9,147 nucleotides of DNA from Candidatus Bathyarchaeota archaeon (GTDB lineage Archaea; Asgardarchaeota; Lokiarchaeia; Sigyniarchaeales; Sigyniarchaeaceae): contig WJJB01000288.1 of assembly GCA_014729935.1 (NCBI GenBank), forward strand, positions 1 to 9,147. Direction: 5' to 3'. Positions 1 to 6,992 of the stretch are shown one piece after another. Each line of letters begins with the position of its first letter. Position 1 is the first letter of the stretch. The position numbers were made by a program, and so were the translations under genes. A model generated the notes under the pieces. The model did not search any database, was not told the DNA's origin, and saw only the letters and a program-made list of their open reading frames with translations.

Positions 1-26
1 GAAGTATATACATCTCTGATCTACGC

Positions 27-416
27 ATGATGATCCACGCGACAAGCAAAGGCTTCCGTCCCTTGGCAACATACGCGCGTCGTGCCAGGAAACCGTTAAC
101 ACGGGAGCTTCCAGTGGAGGGTGACTCTTGGGATATGATTGGTACAAACCTATCCATCAAGAATCCTGATGGAAGCTGGGGAACGGACACGAAAAGGCTT
201 CTCTTGATGGATTCGAGAGATTTCAACAAGCTTGGCATCGGTATTGATGATTTGGTGGATAGTTTCATTCAAACCGTGTTATGCGCCGTGGCAATTGACA
301 AGATGGCGAGAAAACTCTTCAAGGATGGCGTGTTTGACATGCGCTTGTTTAGATCAATCGATCCCGATTACAAGTTGATAGATGAAATCAAGAAATCCAA
401 TCCTGACCTTGGATAA
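27..416 (+). CDS. Unrecognised protein, possibly the C-terminal part of a longer gene
   Basis: I do not recognise this protein. From the ATG at 27 it is 129 residues, but the frame is open to the left edge of the window (position 3), so it may be the end of a longer gene. The first part is basic (an ARRARKPLTRE stretch near residue 20) and the last third looks helical and acidic/basic mixed, ending KKSNPDLG. There is no membrane segment, cysteine cluster or catalytic motif that I can name. A GTATATAC octamer at 5-12 could be a TATA box for a start at 27 or 30, although the spacing (about 20 nt) is shorter than the usual 26. It lies 34 nt upstream of the M14-like gene on the same strand, so the two may be co-transcribed. 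The coding call rests on length and composition and is fairly safe; the start is not. Confidence 0.6.
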   Translation: MMIHATSKGFRPLATYARRARKPLTRELPVEGDSWDMIGTNLSIKNPDGSWGTDTKRLLLMDSRDFNKLGIGIDDLVDSFIQTVLCAVAIDKMARKLFKDGVFDMRLFRSIDPDYKLIDEIKKSNPDLG

Positions 417-450
417 ATAAAGACAATATGTTACCTGGTGGAATAAATTC

Positions 451-1113
451 ATGCCAAATCCCAATACAGACTCTCCACCTCACAAGGAGCAAGCATCTCT
501 CCATCCATTCGAGCACGAGGAACCCATCCAAGTCAAGCAATTTCGCGTGGATGATTTACCTGCAGGCAAGATATCCACGCTTAACGTGGAGATCGTAACG
601 GATGCTTTGAATATCCCCATCACGGTTCCGGTCATCGTGGCGAAGGGAACGAAACCCGGTCCCGTCCTCGGTTTAACGGCTGCACTCCATGGAAATGAGC
701 TGAATGGCATCCTCGTAATTCAAGAATTCTTGCAATCCGTGGATCCCGGGGCGCTCAAGGGCGTGATTGCGGGAGTGCCTGTTGTCAACGTGCCTGGATA
801 CCTTTTCAATCAACGGGAGTACTTCGATGGGTTCGATCTGAACCACATTATGCCGGGCAAGCGGGAAGGTAAGCGTTCCGAAGTGTACGCGTATCGACTG
901 GTAAACCGCATCATCTCGCAATTCAATCACTTGATAGATTTTCACACTGCAAGTTTTGGCCGGATTAATTCCCATTACGTTCGAGCAAATCTTGCCCAGG
1001 TGGAGACCGCACGCATGGCTCGCATGCAACACACGCAGATCATCTTGCATTCCGTGGCGCGTGATGATTGCGTGTTACCGCGAGTTTTGCAAGGATCTCG
1101 GTATCTTTCGTGA
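451..1113 (+). CDS. M14-like zinc deacylase (succinylglutamate desuccinylase/aspartoacylase family), C-terminally truncated
   Basis: This is the N-terminal two thirds of a zinc-dependent deacylase of the AstE/AspA (COG3608-like) family, which cleaves N-acyl amide bonds of amino acids or peptides. Visible zinc ligands are H80 and E83 in a HGNE motif and H165 in DFHTASFGR. The substrate loop reads DLNHIMPG around residues 129-136, where the family usually has DLNR, so the arginine is replaced by His132. Family-like sequence continues to about residue 205 (QIILHSVARDD). The final 15 residues do not fit, and the C-terminal region with the catalytic glutamate (usually in a VEIGNP-like stretch) is absent. 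A GGTGGA ribosome-binding-like site at 437-442, 8 nt before the ATG, supports the start. The end coincides with an out-of-frame switch into an ATP-grasp gene, so the enzyme as written is probably inactive. The family call is strong; the specific substrate is unknown. Confidence 0.8.
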   Translation: MPNPNTDSPPHKEQASLHPFEHEEPIQVKQFRVDDLPAGKISTLNVEIVTDALNIPITVPVIVAKGTKPGPVLGLTAALHGNELNGILVIQEFLQSVDPGALKGVIAGVPVVNVPGYLFNQREYFDGFDLNHIMPGKREGKRSEVYAYRLVNRIISQFNHLIDFHTASFGRINSHYVRANLAQVETARMARMQHTQIILHSVARDDCVLPRVLQGSRYLS

Positions 1114-1960
1114 ACCCAAGCCTAGCATTGCCATCCTCAATTGGAGGAATGTCAAGGTGATACCGGAATACGAAATTTGGCGTGATTTCTTCATCTCGAA
1201 CGGTCATGAATCTGCAATCGTTGATCCCCGTGACCTCCACGTTAAAGGTGGCACACTCTTCGGTTCACCCATCAATGACCCGGGAAGATCATTTGCCATA
1301 GATTTGATATACCGGCGGCTGGTCACTTATGAAATTACTCGCGAGCTGGTGCAGGGAGATCTTGCTCCTTTTATTGATGCCTGCAGGGAAGGATTGGCTT
1401 GCATCGTGAATCCGTTCAAGTCAAATCTAATTACCAGCAAGGGAGTGCTGGCATTGCTTTCAGACGCGAGCAATGCATCCCTTTTCACGAGGAAAGAAGG
1501 GAAATACATCGAAAAATTCGTGCCATGGTCCCGATTGCTTGAAAAAGGGGAAACATGGTACCGGGAGCGGGAAATCGAGCTAATTCCATTCCTGCAAGCT
1601 CAGCCCGATCGTTTCGTGATCAAGGCAGCGAGGAGCAGAGGTGGAAGGGAAGTGATCCTGGGAAACGATCCCCGCGTGGGAAGGGAAGAATGGTCCCAGC
1701 TGATCGAGCGCCATGCCAGGGAAGGAGGATGGATCGTGCAAGAACGCGTGCAGATACCCGAATTGACCTTGCCAGTGGTGCGGAATAGGGACATCACCCT
1801 TGAAACATTCAAGATTAATTTAAATCCATACGTGATTGGTAGTAAATTTTGCAACGCGGGTTGCAGGGCTAGCAAGAGCAATATCATCAACGTGGGAGTT
1901 GGCGGGGGACAATTACCCACCTTCCTGGTAATGCAAAGAGCACCCGAGTCCCCGGAATGA
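1064..1960 (+). CDS. Circularly permuted ATP-grasp ligase, N-terminally truncated
   Basis: ATP-grasp enzymes of this group join a carboxylate to an amine using ATP, making amide or peptide bonds. Recognisable sequence begins at YREFCKDLGIF (about 1076). It continues through IDLIYRRLVTYE, an INPF-like VNPF segment followed by KGVLALLSD, the ATP-binding strand and loop FVIKAARSRGGREVILG (about 1613-1663), IVQERVQIP, and the C-terminal metal/phosphate region NLNPYVIGSKF followed by VGVGGGQLPTF. This order matches circularly permuted ATP-grasp proteins. The usual N-terminal segment of roughly 100 or more residues is missing: upstream in this frame is only the shadow of the M14 gene. ATG 1064 is the nearest start, but no ribosome-binding site supports it, and expression as an independent protein is doubtful. 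A neighbouring amide hydrolase (M14) and ligase suggest one pathway that adds and removes an amino-acid group. Family moderately sure; substrate unknown. Confidence 0.7.
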   Translation: MIACYREFCKDLGIFREPKPSIAILNWRNVKVIPEYEIWRDFFISNGHESAIVDPRDLHVKGGTLFGSPINDPGRSFAIDLIYRRLVTYEITRELVQGDLAPFIDACREGLACIVNPFKSNLITSKGVLALLSDASNASLFTRKEGKYIEKFVPWSRLLEKGETWYREREIELIPFLQAQPDRFVIKAARSRGGREVILGNDPRVGREEWSQLIERHAREGGWIVQERVQIPELTLPVVRNRDITLETFKINLNPYVIGSKFCNAGCRASKSNIINVGVGGGQLPTFLVMQRAPESPE

Positions 1961-1979
1961 TCTTCATCACCGTGCAAGC

Positions 1980-1987
1980 TTTTAATC
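1980..1987 (+). promoter_or_regulatory. TATA-like box of a leaderless promoter for the membrane protein gene
   Basis: TTTTAATC is centred about 26 nt before the ATG at 2010, with purine-rich sequence just upstream that could serve as a BRE. No Shine-Dalgarno-like sequence precedes the ATG. This is the spacing expected for an archaeal leaderless transcript. It is a pattern call without experimental support. Confidence 0.45.
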
Positions 1988-2009
1988 ACTCCCGGTCCAA
2001 TGAAGATAC

Positions 2010-3386
2010 ATGGTTCACGACAAGCGGAGGAAGGTGCTTTCCGTCCTTGTGGGGGCACTAGCTTCCGGAGCATACTGGGCGGGGGTCCGTCCCTCGGGAT
2101 ATGGCTGCGGCCCAAGTCTTGGATTGCTACTTGGTTTTTACTGGTTATTACTAGTATATTACACCCAACCGGAATCGCGATTTCCCACGAGGAACTTGTA
2201 TGTCTTGCTGGTATTCGTGATCGGTTTTTCCATTGGTGGCACGCAGGGTTATGGTCAATATAATCAATGGATAAAGGGTATGTTCCATTACGATATTGCC
2301 AACAACATTTTCATTGATATCTCCCCTGCAGTGGGTTTCCTGCACTTGTTCACCTGTGGATTAACGTGGGGGGGATTTCCCGCCTTGTTGCTCGCGTGGA
2401 TCATGTATTGCAAGAATGACGCCATAGAGTGGGTTACCAGGGTGGCGCTTGCGCTTGGGGGCTACTTCGTAGTGCAATTACTCCTGCAGGTGTTTCCCCA
2501 ACTCTTCCTTCCGTTTTACAACACTGGAATCTATTCAGACCTGGGAGGATGTCCTGATTGCCAGAGAACCATTGATACTGCAGGAAACACGTGGGGGTAT
2601 TTCGGCGCGTTCATGTTCCTTGTAATTTACACATTATTGAGAAACAAGCAAGCAATGCGCATCATATTGCCAATTTCCCTTGGATTCGCGATAACCTTTG
2701 GATTCGGGGGATTCCTGCATCGTGGGAATATTCCGGGTTCTCCACTGGAATTCCTGCCTTGGTGGAAATTCTGGGAATTCACTTGTGGATTCGGTGGAGG
2801 CTTGAGCGTGTTCATCACTTTTTGGCTCGTGAATCAGGCGGGCGATATTAAACGAAACATGCAATGCCATGAGCATGCAAAGCCAGTTGCCCATGTCGCG
2901 GGTTTCTGGATCCCGCTTTTCGTCGCCGTGGGCGAGCTGGGACGGGATCGGCTTTACCAAGCCGGCAAGTTACTCTTCAAGGTATATGGCATAGACCATC
3001 GTGATGCATTTCAATACGCGGGATACGCCTTCATTGCCGTGGTTGTATTGCTATTCCTGTGGAAATTGCGAGTGCAAGTCCGGGATATTAAGCTCATGGC
3101 GGGATCCCTCGATAGCCTTTTCATCACCAACCCGACCCCCGTCTTCGTGGGTATTTACGTCGGTTTTTACGAGCTTGCATACCTGAGCTGGATCCGGGCA
3201 CCATTCACCCTCCTTACCTTCACCATCCCCATCCTGACGGCTTCATCAGTCATCCTATCCCTGATTCTTTTGCAATTCGTCAAGCGATCACCAGGTGAGG
3301 GATTGGAAGCGGGGAACACGATGATTAAAGAGGAAAGGCATCCCACTCCCAATATTGCTGAAGGTAGGGATTTTCCTTCGAAATAA
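2010..3386 (+). CDS. Polytopic membrane protein of unknown function
   Basis: This 458-residue protein has about ten to twelve hydrophobic segments (roughly residues 10-27, 36-52, 63-79, 105-132, 145-168, 195-211, 218-236, 255-275, 295-310, 335-351, 376-393 and 398-424). The N-terminus is basic and cytoplasmic (MVHDKRRK) and the C-terminal tail of about 35 residues is hydrophilic and charged. Distinctive features are a CPDC pair at 181-184 in a loop, a GFGGFLHRGN stretch at 231-240, and WWKFWEF at 251-257 followed by GFGGG. I do not recognise a transporter or enzyme family. The glycine-, tryptophan- and tyrosine-rich segments resemble other uncharacterised large membrane proteins rather than a classical permease. 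The start at 2010 is favoured by the TATA-like box 26 nt upstream and the basic N-terminus. It is 105 nt upstream of the acyltransferase cassette on the same strand, but that gap has its own promoter-like sequence, so a functional link is only possible. Confidence 0.85.
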   Translation: MVHDKRRKVLSVLVGALASGAYWAGVRPSGYGCGPSLGLLLGFYWLLLVYYTQPESRFPTRNLYVLLVFVIGFSIGGTQGYGQYNQWIKGMFHYDIANNIFIDISPAVGFLHLFTCGLTWGGFPALLLAWIMYCKNDAIEWVTRVALALGGYFVVQLLLQVFPQLFLPFYNTGIYSDLGGCPDCQRTIDTAGNTWGYFGAFMFLVIYTLLRNKQAMRIILPISLGFAITFGFGGFLHRGNIPGSPLEFLPWWKFWEFTCGFGGGLSVFITFWLVNQAGDIKRNMQCHEHAKPVAHVAGFWIPLFVAVGELGRDRLYQAGKLLFKVYGIDHRDAFQYAGYAFIAVVVLLFLWKLRVQVRDIKLMAGSLDSLFITNPTPVFVGIYVGFYELAYLSWIRAPFTLLTFTIPILTASSVILSLILLQFVKRSPGEGLEAGNTMIKEERHPTPNIAEGRDFPSK

Positions 3387-3412
3387 GAAAATATCATGAT
3401 TTCTTGGAAGCC

Positions 3413-3422
3413 TTAAAAAATA
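3413..3422 (+). promoter_or_regulatory. Candidate TATA box upstream of the acyltransferase cassette
   Basis: TTAAAAAATA lies in the 105-nt gap between the membrane protein and MBOAT genes, with AGCC/GAAGCC just upstream. Transcription would start near 3440-3447 and leave a 5' leader of about 45-50 nt. That leader carries a strong GGAGG at 3443-3447, too far from the ATG at 3492 to serve it. Other AT-rich words (AAATAAGAAAATAT at 3381-3394) could also act. A weak call. Confidence 0.35.
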
Positions 3423-3491
3423 ATGCCGGTTTTCAAATAATTGGAGGAAATTTGATTTTCGAGCAGAAATCACTTGAAAAGTGAATAGATA

Positions 3492-4043
3492 ATGGTAATG
3501 ACCTTTACAAGCTTTGAATTTTTCGTATTCATTGTTACTTTTCTCATTATCTATTGGGCGTTTAAACAATGCCCTCGGTCCCAAAATGCATTCTTGTTAA
3601 TCGGATGCATTGCCTTCTATATCCTGAATATCGTGGAATTCGATAAAATCAATGAAAGGATAATTGATTATCTGCTTTTGGCTTGCGTGGTTGCCATATC
3701 GGTATTAATCAATTTTAAGGGCGGGATCTGGCTCGAAGCACATAAAGATGATCCAGGATCGAGAAGAATCTTCATTGGTTTAGTTATCTTTAACGTGGCG
3801 GTCCTTTGTTATTACAAGTACCTAATTTTTTACTTGAAAATCTTTGGAAACAACATTGCATCAAGTTTCATCGTTCCCATTGGGATTTCTTTTTTCACGT
3901 TTTCAATGATTGCATACCTTGCTGAAATTTACAAGGGAAATACCACGTCTGAGCATGGATTACTCAATTTTTCGATTTTTTGCCTTTTCTTTCCCAAGAT
4001 ACTGGCTGGACCCATAGAGCGGGGCCCTTTATTTTTAGAATAA
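3492..4043 (+). CDS. MBOAT O-acyltransferase, N-terminal part (ends at in-frame TAA)
   Basis: This is the first third of a membrane-bound O-acyltransferase of the AlgI/PatA/DltB type, which takes an acyl group from a cytoplasmic donor and passes it across the membrane for transfer to an extracellular polymer. It has about five hydrophobic segments (roughly residues 6-26, 32-48, 58-75, 90-115, 120-145). It carries the family hallmarks VPIGISFFTFSMIAYLAEIYKG-like (residues 128-149) and FFPKILAGPIERG (about 166-178). The reading frame stops at TAA 4041-4043 and then continues in the same frame, without a shift, into the rest of the family. The stop sits where relatives commonly have Gln (FLPQLKK-like versus FLE-stop-IKK here), so a single C-to-T change of CAA explains it. 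An upstream in-frame TAG at 3486 limits the start to 3492 or the ATG at 3498. The family call is very sure. Confidence 0.85.
   Translation: MVMTFTSFEFFVFIVTFLIIYWAFKQCPRSQNAFLLIGCIAFYILNIVEFDKINERIIDYLLLACVVAISVLINFKGGIWLEAHKDDPGSRRIFIGLVIFNVAVLCYYKYLIFYLKIFGNNIASSFIVPIGISFFTFSMIAYLAEIYKGNTTSEHGLLNFSIFCLFFPKILAGPIERGPLFLE
4041..4043 (+). other. In-frame TAA interrupting the MBOAT reading frame
   Basis: Translation on either side of this TAA is continuous in one frame and fits the MBOAT family on both sides: AGPIERGPLFLE, then the stop, then IKKEKQVTDDQF and onward to GYMKKIVLGD. The lesion is therefore a lone nonsense codon rather than a frameshift. It could be a real mutation, a consensus error, strain variation, or a readthrough site. 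TAA is not the pyrrolysine (TAG) or selenocysteine (TGA) codon. Confidence 0.85.
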
Positions 4044-4112
4044 ATCAAGAAGGAAAAGCAGGTTACAGATGATCAATTTTCAAGTGCAGTTGATCTGCTA
4101 TTCATCGGGTAC

Positions 4113-4967
4113 ATGAAGAAAATCGTTTTAGGGGACTATCTCTTTCAATTCATTGAAGGTTACTTCGAGGGCCCAGGGGGTTATAGCAGTTTGGAAATAG
4201 TGATGCTATTGTCCCTGTATTCGATCTACATTTACGCGGACTTTTCTGGATACACATCGATTGTGCGTGGTCTGGCAAAACTCATGGGCATTGATCTGGT
4301 CCAGAATTTCAATCAACCCTATTTATCGAGTAGTCCCAGGAATTTTTGGAATCGATGGCACATTTCCCTTTCGAACTGGTTGAGAGATTACGTGTACATT
4401 CCCTTGGGTGGAAATAGGAAGGGGAAAAGACGTACCTACATGAATTTACTAATGACAATGTTCATAGGAGGATTGTGGCATGGAGCAACTCCAGTGTATA
4501 TAATTTGGGGGCTCTTGCATGGAACGTATCTTGCCGGCCACCGGTGGTACATCAAGCGTGATGGAATGAGAGTATCGAGAGAAGGACAATCCTCAAGGAA
4601 AGAAGATATCAAGAAAATCCTGTCAACCATCTTGACATTCTCATTAATAACAATTGCTTGGATTTTCTTTCCTCCACCATCCCATGCAAGTCGATGGACG
4701 TTGGGGGATTCCTTTGTAACTCTGCAACGATTGTTTTCATTCACCTTCGAGATTAGCTTTAACATGTATAATGTACCAAAGGTACTCATCTTCTCGTCAA
4801 TCTTTCTATTCGTGATAGATTACACGCAACGTAAAATGAAAAAGCACGAGATTTTTGAAGACATGCATTGGGTGGTTAGGGGATTATGCCTAACTGGGGT
4901 TTTCATCCTTATCCTCTTCTTCTTCAAGAATTACGCCGAAGTCCCATTCGTATATGAAGGATTTTAA
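4113..4967 (+). CDS. MBOAT O-acyltransferase, C-terminal catalytic part
   Basis: This continues the same MBOAT protein; with 3492-4043 it gives about 490 residues, the normal length for AlgI-like proteins. Numbering from the ATG at 4113, it contains YIYADFSGYTSIVRGLAKLMGI (residues 39-60), PRNFWNRWHISLSNWLRDY (75-93), YIPLGGNRKG (95-104) and GGLWHGATP (119-127). His123 of the WHG motif is the expected catalytic histidine, and H83 and H136 are also family-conserved positions. Further hydrophobic segments lie near residues 28-44, 112-130, 170-190, 225-240 and 255-272. In-frame sequence from 4044 to 4112 also belongs to the protein, so the ATG at 4113 is only the first available restart and no ribosome-binding site precedes it. 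The open frame over 280 codons with intact motifs implies the stop is recent or not real. The SGNH partner gene follows after 13 nt. Confidence 0.87.
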   Translation: MKKIVLGDYLFQFIEGYFEGPGGYSSLEIVMLLSLYSIYIYADFSGYTSIVRGLAKLMGIDLVQNFNQPYLSSSPRNFWNRWHISLSNWLRDYVYIPLGGNRKGKRRTYMNLLMTMFIGGLWHGATPVYIIWGLLHGTYLAGHRWYIKRDGMRVSREGQSSRKEDIKKILSTILTFSLITIAWIFFPPPSHASRWTLGDSFVTLQRLFSFTFEISFNMYNVPKVLIFSSIFLFVIDYTQRKMKKHEIFEDMHWVVRGLCLTGVFILILFFFKNYAEVPFVYEGF

Positions 4968-4980
4968 CGGGTTGAATATC

Positions 4981-5982
4981 ATGGGAAGAAATTCCAAGAA
5001 AACAACGCTGTATTCTTTAGTCTTTGTTATCTGCACACTCTTCACATGTGAAATATCCATTGCAGCTTTTGAACTCACAGGAATCATTTATGAGCCTGTA
5101 GAATGGGGGGAACGGAATAACATCCCCAAGAAGTTTAATGACTGCTTGAAACTCTTCAATCAAAATCCAGGGAAGAAAAGAGTTGTTGTTGTTGGTAATT
5201 CACAACCCCTATTCGCCTTCAATCCATATAGTTTTGATGAATTCTTTGATCACGTTACAATAACATATAATCTAGGAATAGGTGGAACTGCCATAAGTTT
5301 TCAATCATTTTTTATTAATTACATGATTATCGACCGCTTAAAACCCGATTTTATCATCTGGGATTTGCATTACGCGTCATTCTTTGAGTTCTTTAATGCA
5401 AGGGAACATAAGGATGAGACAACACATAATGACTATAACATTTTGGACATGTTACTCCCCCGGATGCACACGGGTAACATGAATGGGTTGTCGGAAAATG
5501 AACTTGCCAAAATCTTCCTATTAAAGCATTTTATGATGTACAAGTATCGGACAATCATTCCTGACAGGATTGGATCCCTTCTAATCAAGGACAATACAAG
5601 GGGGCAGGTGGTATCCAACGATTGTGAATTAGAGGAAACTTTCAGTGGGTTTAAAAACACCACCATTCAGAATCACACGTATTTCCCAGAAGCGGGTCAT
5701 CTCTTCACGAGCACCTTGAATCGTCTTGAACAATTAGGAATAGAGTTCTTGGTTATTTATGGGCCATTTCCATTCGATATCATCACCTATCATCCTGTAG
5801 ACGTTCTTTTTGATACGATATCTCCCAATAATTTTTTAAGCTTCAACGGGGATCTCGATTTCACTGATAATACCCTGTATGTGGATTACCTGCACTTGAA
5901 CTTGAATGGTTCCCAAGTCTACATGAACCACGTTCTTGAGAAAATTAATAACTCAAATTATTCAACATTCGATGATCAATAG
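4981..5982 (+). CDS. SGNH-like membrane-anchored protein, first of two tandem copies
   Basis: A 333-residue protein with a basic N-terminus, one hydrophobic signal-anchor (about residues 10-30) and an extracytoplasmic domain of the SGNH/GDSL hydrolase-like type (DltD, AlgJ/AlgX or DUF1574-like). Block I is VVVVGNSQP with candidate nucleophile S74; block II is YNLGIGG (N97, G102); and the C-terminal DYLHLNLNG supplies D302 and H305 as the Asp-His pair. A typical GxND block III is not evident, although IIWDLHYASFFEFF is strongly conserved with the downstream copy. Following directly on an MBOAT gene, it probably transfers or removes acyl groups on a surface polysaccharide. ATG 4981 is preferred over ATG 4954 (which would overlap the MBOAT end by 14 nt) because it aligns the N-terminus with the second copy: Trp42 here and Trp43 there. 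Fold and role are inferred from motifs and context. Confidence 0.82.
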   Translation: MGRNSKKTTLYSLVFVICTLFTCEISIAAFELTGIIYEPVEWGERNNIPKKFNDCLKLFNQNPGKKRVVVVGNSQPLFAFNPYSFDEFFDHVTITYNLGIGGTAISFQSFFINYMIIDRLKPDFIIWDLHYASFFEFFNAREHKDETTHNDYNILDMLLPRMHTGNMNGLSENELAKIFLLKHFMMYKYRTIIPDRIGSLLIKDNTRGQVVSNDCELEETFSGFKNTTIQNHTYFPEAGHLFTSTLNRLEQLGIEFLVIYGPFPFDIITYHPVDVLFDTISPNNFLSFNGDLDFTDNTLYVDYLHLNLNGSQVYMNHVLEKINNSNYSTFDDQ

Positions 5983-5983
5983 A

Positions 5984-6982
5984 ATGAGCACTCACGCAAA
6001 AAAGATGAAAACCATGGGGTCCTTGATCCTGGTTACTTCATTATTTCTTTTTGTTGATACTGCATTGAATTTCACTACTTCTGATGGGATCGCTCGGGAA
6101 CCATACACTTGGGGAGATAGAAACGAAATACCGGTGAAATTCAACCTCTGCTTGGACCTATTCGGACAGCATCCAGGTAAAAAAAGGGTCATCATTCTTG
6201 GCAACTCCCGGCCAGAATCGGGATTTGATCCAAAGCAGTTTGATTCGTATTTCAACAACGAGACCATCTCGTTTAATTTAGCAATTCGGGGAACGTGGAT
6301 GATGTTCACGGCTTTTTTCTTGGAATACATGATTCTTCCCAAGATCCAACCAGATATCATCATTTGGGATTTTCACTATAGAACCTTCTTTGAGATCTAT
6401 TGCAACGAATGCCATGTCAAAAGCAGGTATAATGACTACAATATATTGAACAAGATTCCCGTAAGGTGCCATATGAATAGATATTCGGGAATGAACGCTT
6501 CGGAAATGCTTCAATTAATCAAATACAAGTCCTCCTTCCTGTATCGCACGAGAACATTGGTTATTAACCCAAGCTGGGAAATTCAACCTTTGCTTAAGCA
6601 TACCAGGGGCTTTAACTGGATTCCCTTTAACGAGTGGAACGAGCCCTTTGAAAGCTTCACGCACACTTTCATAGACGCTAGTAATTATGGCATGATTGCT
6701 GAAAATACCTTTCAAAGGATTAAAGGGATCTTGGATAGCATGTCTATCCCCGTGTTATTTGTTTATGGCCCATTCGGGCATGAGATCATCCAATTTGATC
6801 CTCTCGATTCCTTATTAAATGATCTAAAGGAAAGTGATGCATTTCTTGACCTCAATGGTTCCCCCGAGTTCACGAATGCGTCCTTGTATTGGGATGAAGT
6901 TCATTTGAATTGCCAAGGAGCAAAAAAATACACTGAAATGATCTACAATGAATGTGTTTCCTTGTACCAAGAACTGAATTAA
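5984..6982 (+). CDS. SGNH-like membrane-anchored protein, second tandem copy
   Basis: A paralogue of the preceding gene with nearly the same length (332 residues) and the same order of motifs: an N-terminal anchor (about residues 12-30), REPYTWGDRNEIPVKFN, block I VIILGNSRPESGF with S75, block II FNLAIRG (N98, G103), IIWDFHYRTFFEIY, YNDYNIL, VLFVYGPFGHEI, and the C-terminal WDEVHLNCQG with D304 and H307. Relative to copy one, the block II GIGG is AIRG, so the fine structure around the oxyanion region differs. The ATG at 5984 starts 1 nt after the upstream stop; GATGATC at 5971-5977 resembles a ribosome-binding site at a suitable distance. The ATG at 5972 is an alternative. The pair could have different acceptor positions or act as transferase and esterase. 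Paralogy is plain from the sequence; the biochemical role is inferred. Confidence 0.82.
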   Translation: MSTHAKKMKTMGSLILVTSLFLFVDTALNFTTSDGIAREPYTWGDRNEIPVKFNLCLDLFGQHPGKKRVIILGNSRPESGFDPKQFDSYFNNETISFNLAIRGTWMMFTAFFLEYMILPKIQPDIIIWDFHYRTFFEIYCNECHVKSRYNDYNILNKIPVRCHMNRYSGMNASEMLQLIKYKSSFLYRTRTLVINPSWEIQPLLKHTRGFNWIPFNEWNEPFESFTHTFIDASNYGMIAENTFQRIKGILDSMSIPVLFVYGPFGHEIIQFDPLDSLLNDLKESDAFLDLNGSPEFTNASLYWDEVHLNCQGAKKYTEMIYNECVSLYQELN

Positions 6983-6992
6983 CCTGGTTATT

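Noticed and set aside
956..1063. An upstream extension of the ATP-grasp frame to a TTG at 956.
   Set aside because: This stretch is the M14 coding region read in another frame; the M14 frame there carries clear family motifs.
2700..2800. Repeated GGAATTC/GGGAATATTCC-like words resembling an operator or repeat array.
   Set aside because: They lie inside the membrane protein gene and reflect codons for its Gly, Phe, Trp and Glu-rich motifs; spacing is irregular.
3443..3484. A perfect GGAGG followed by a TTG-started frame of 10 codons upstream of the MBOAT gene, resembling a leader peptide.
   Set aside because: The spacing is only 4 nt, the peptide has no regulatory-looking codon runs or attenuator stem, and it cannot be told from chance.
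4954..4980. ATG 4954 as the start of the first SGNH-like protein.
   Set aside because: It is possible, but ATG 4981 puts the basic N-terminus and anchor in register with the second paralogue and avoids overlap with the MBOAT gene.
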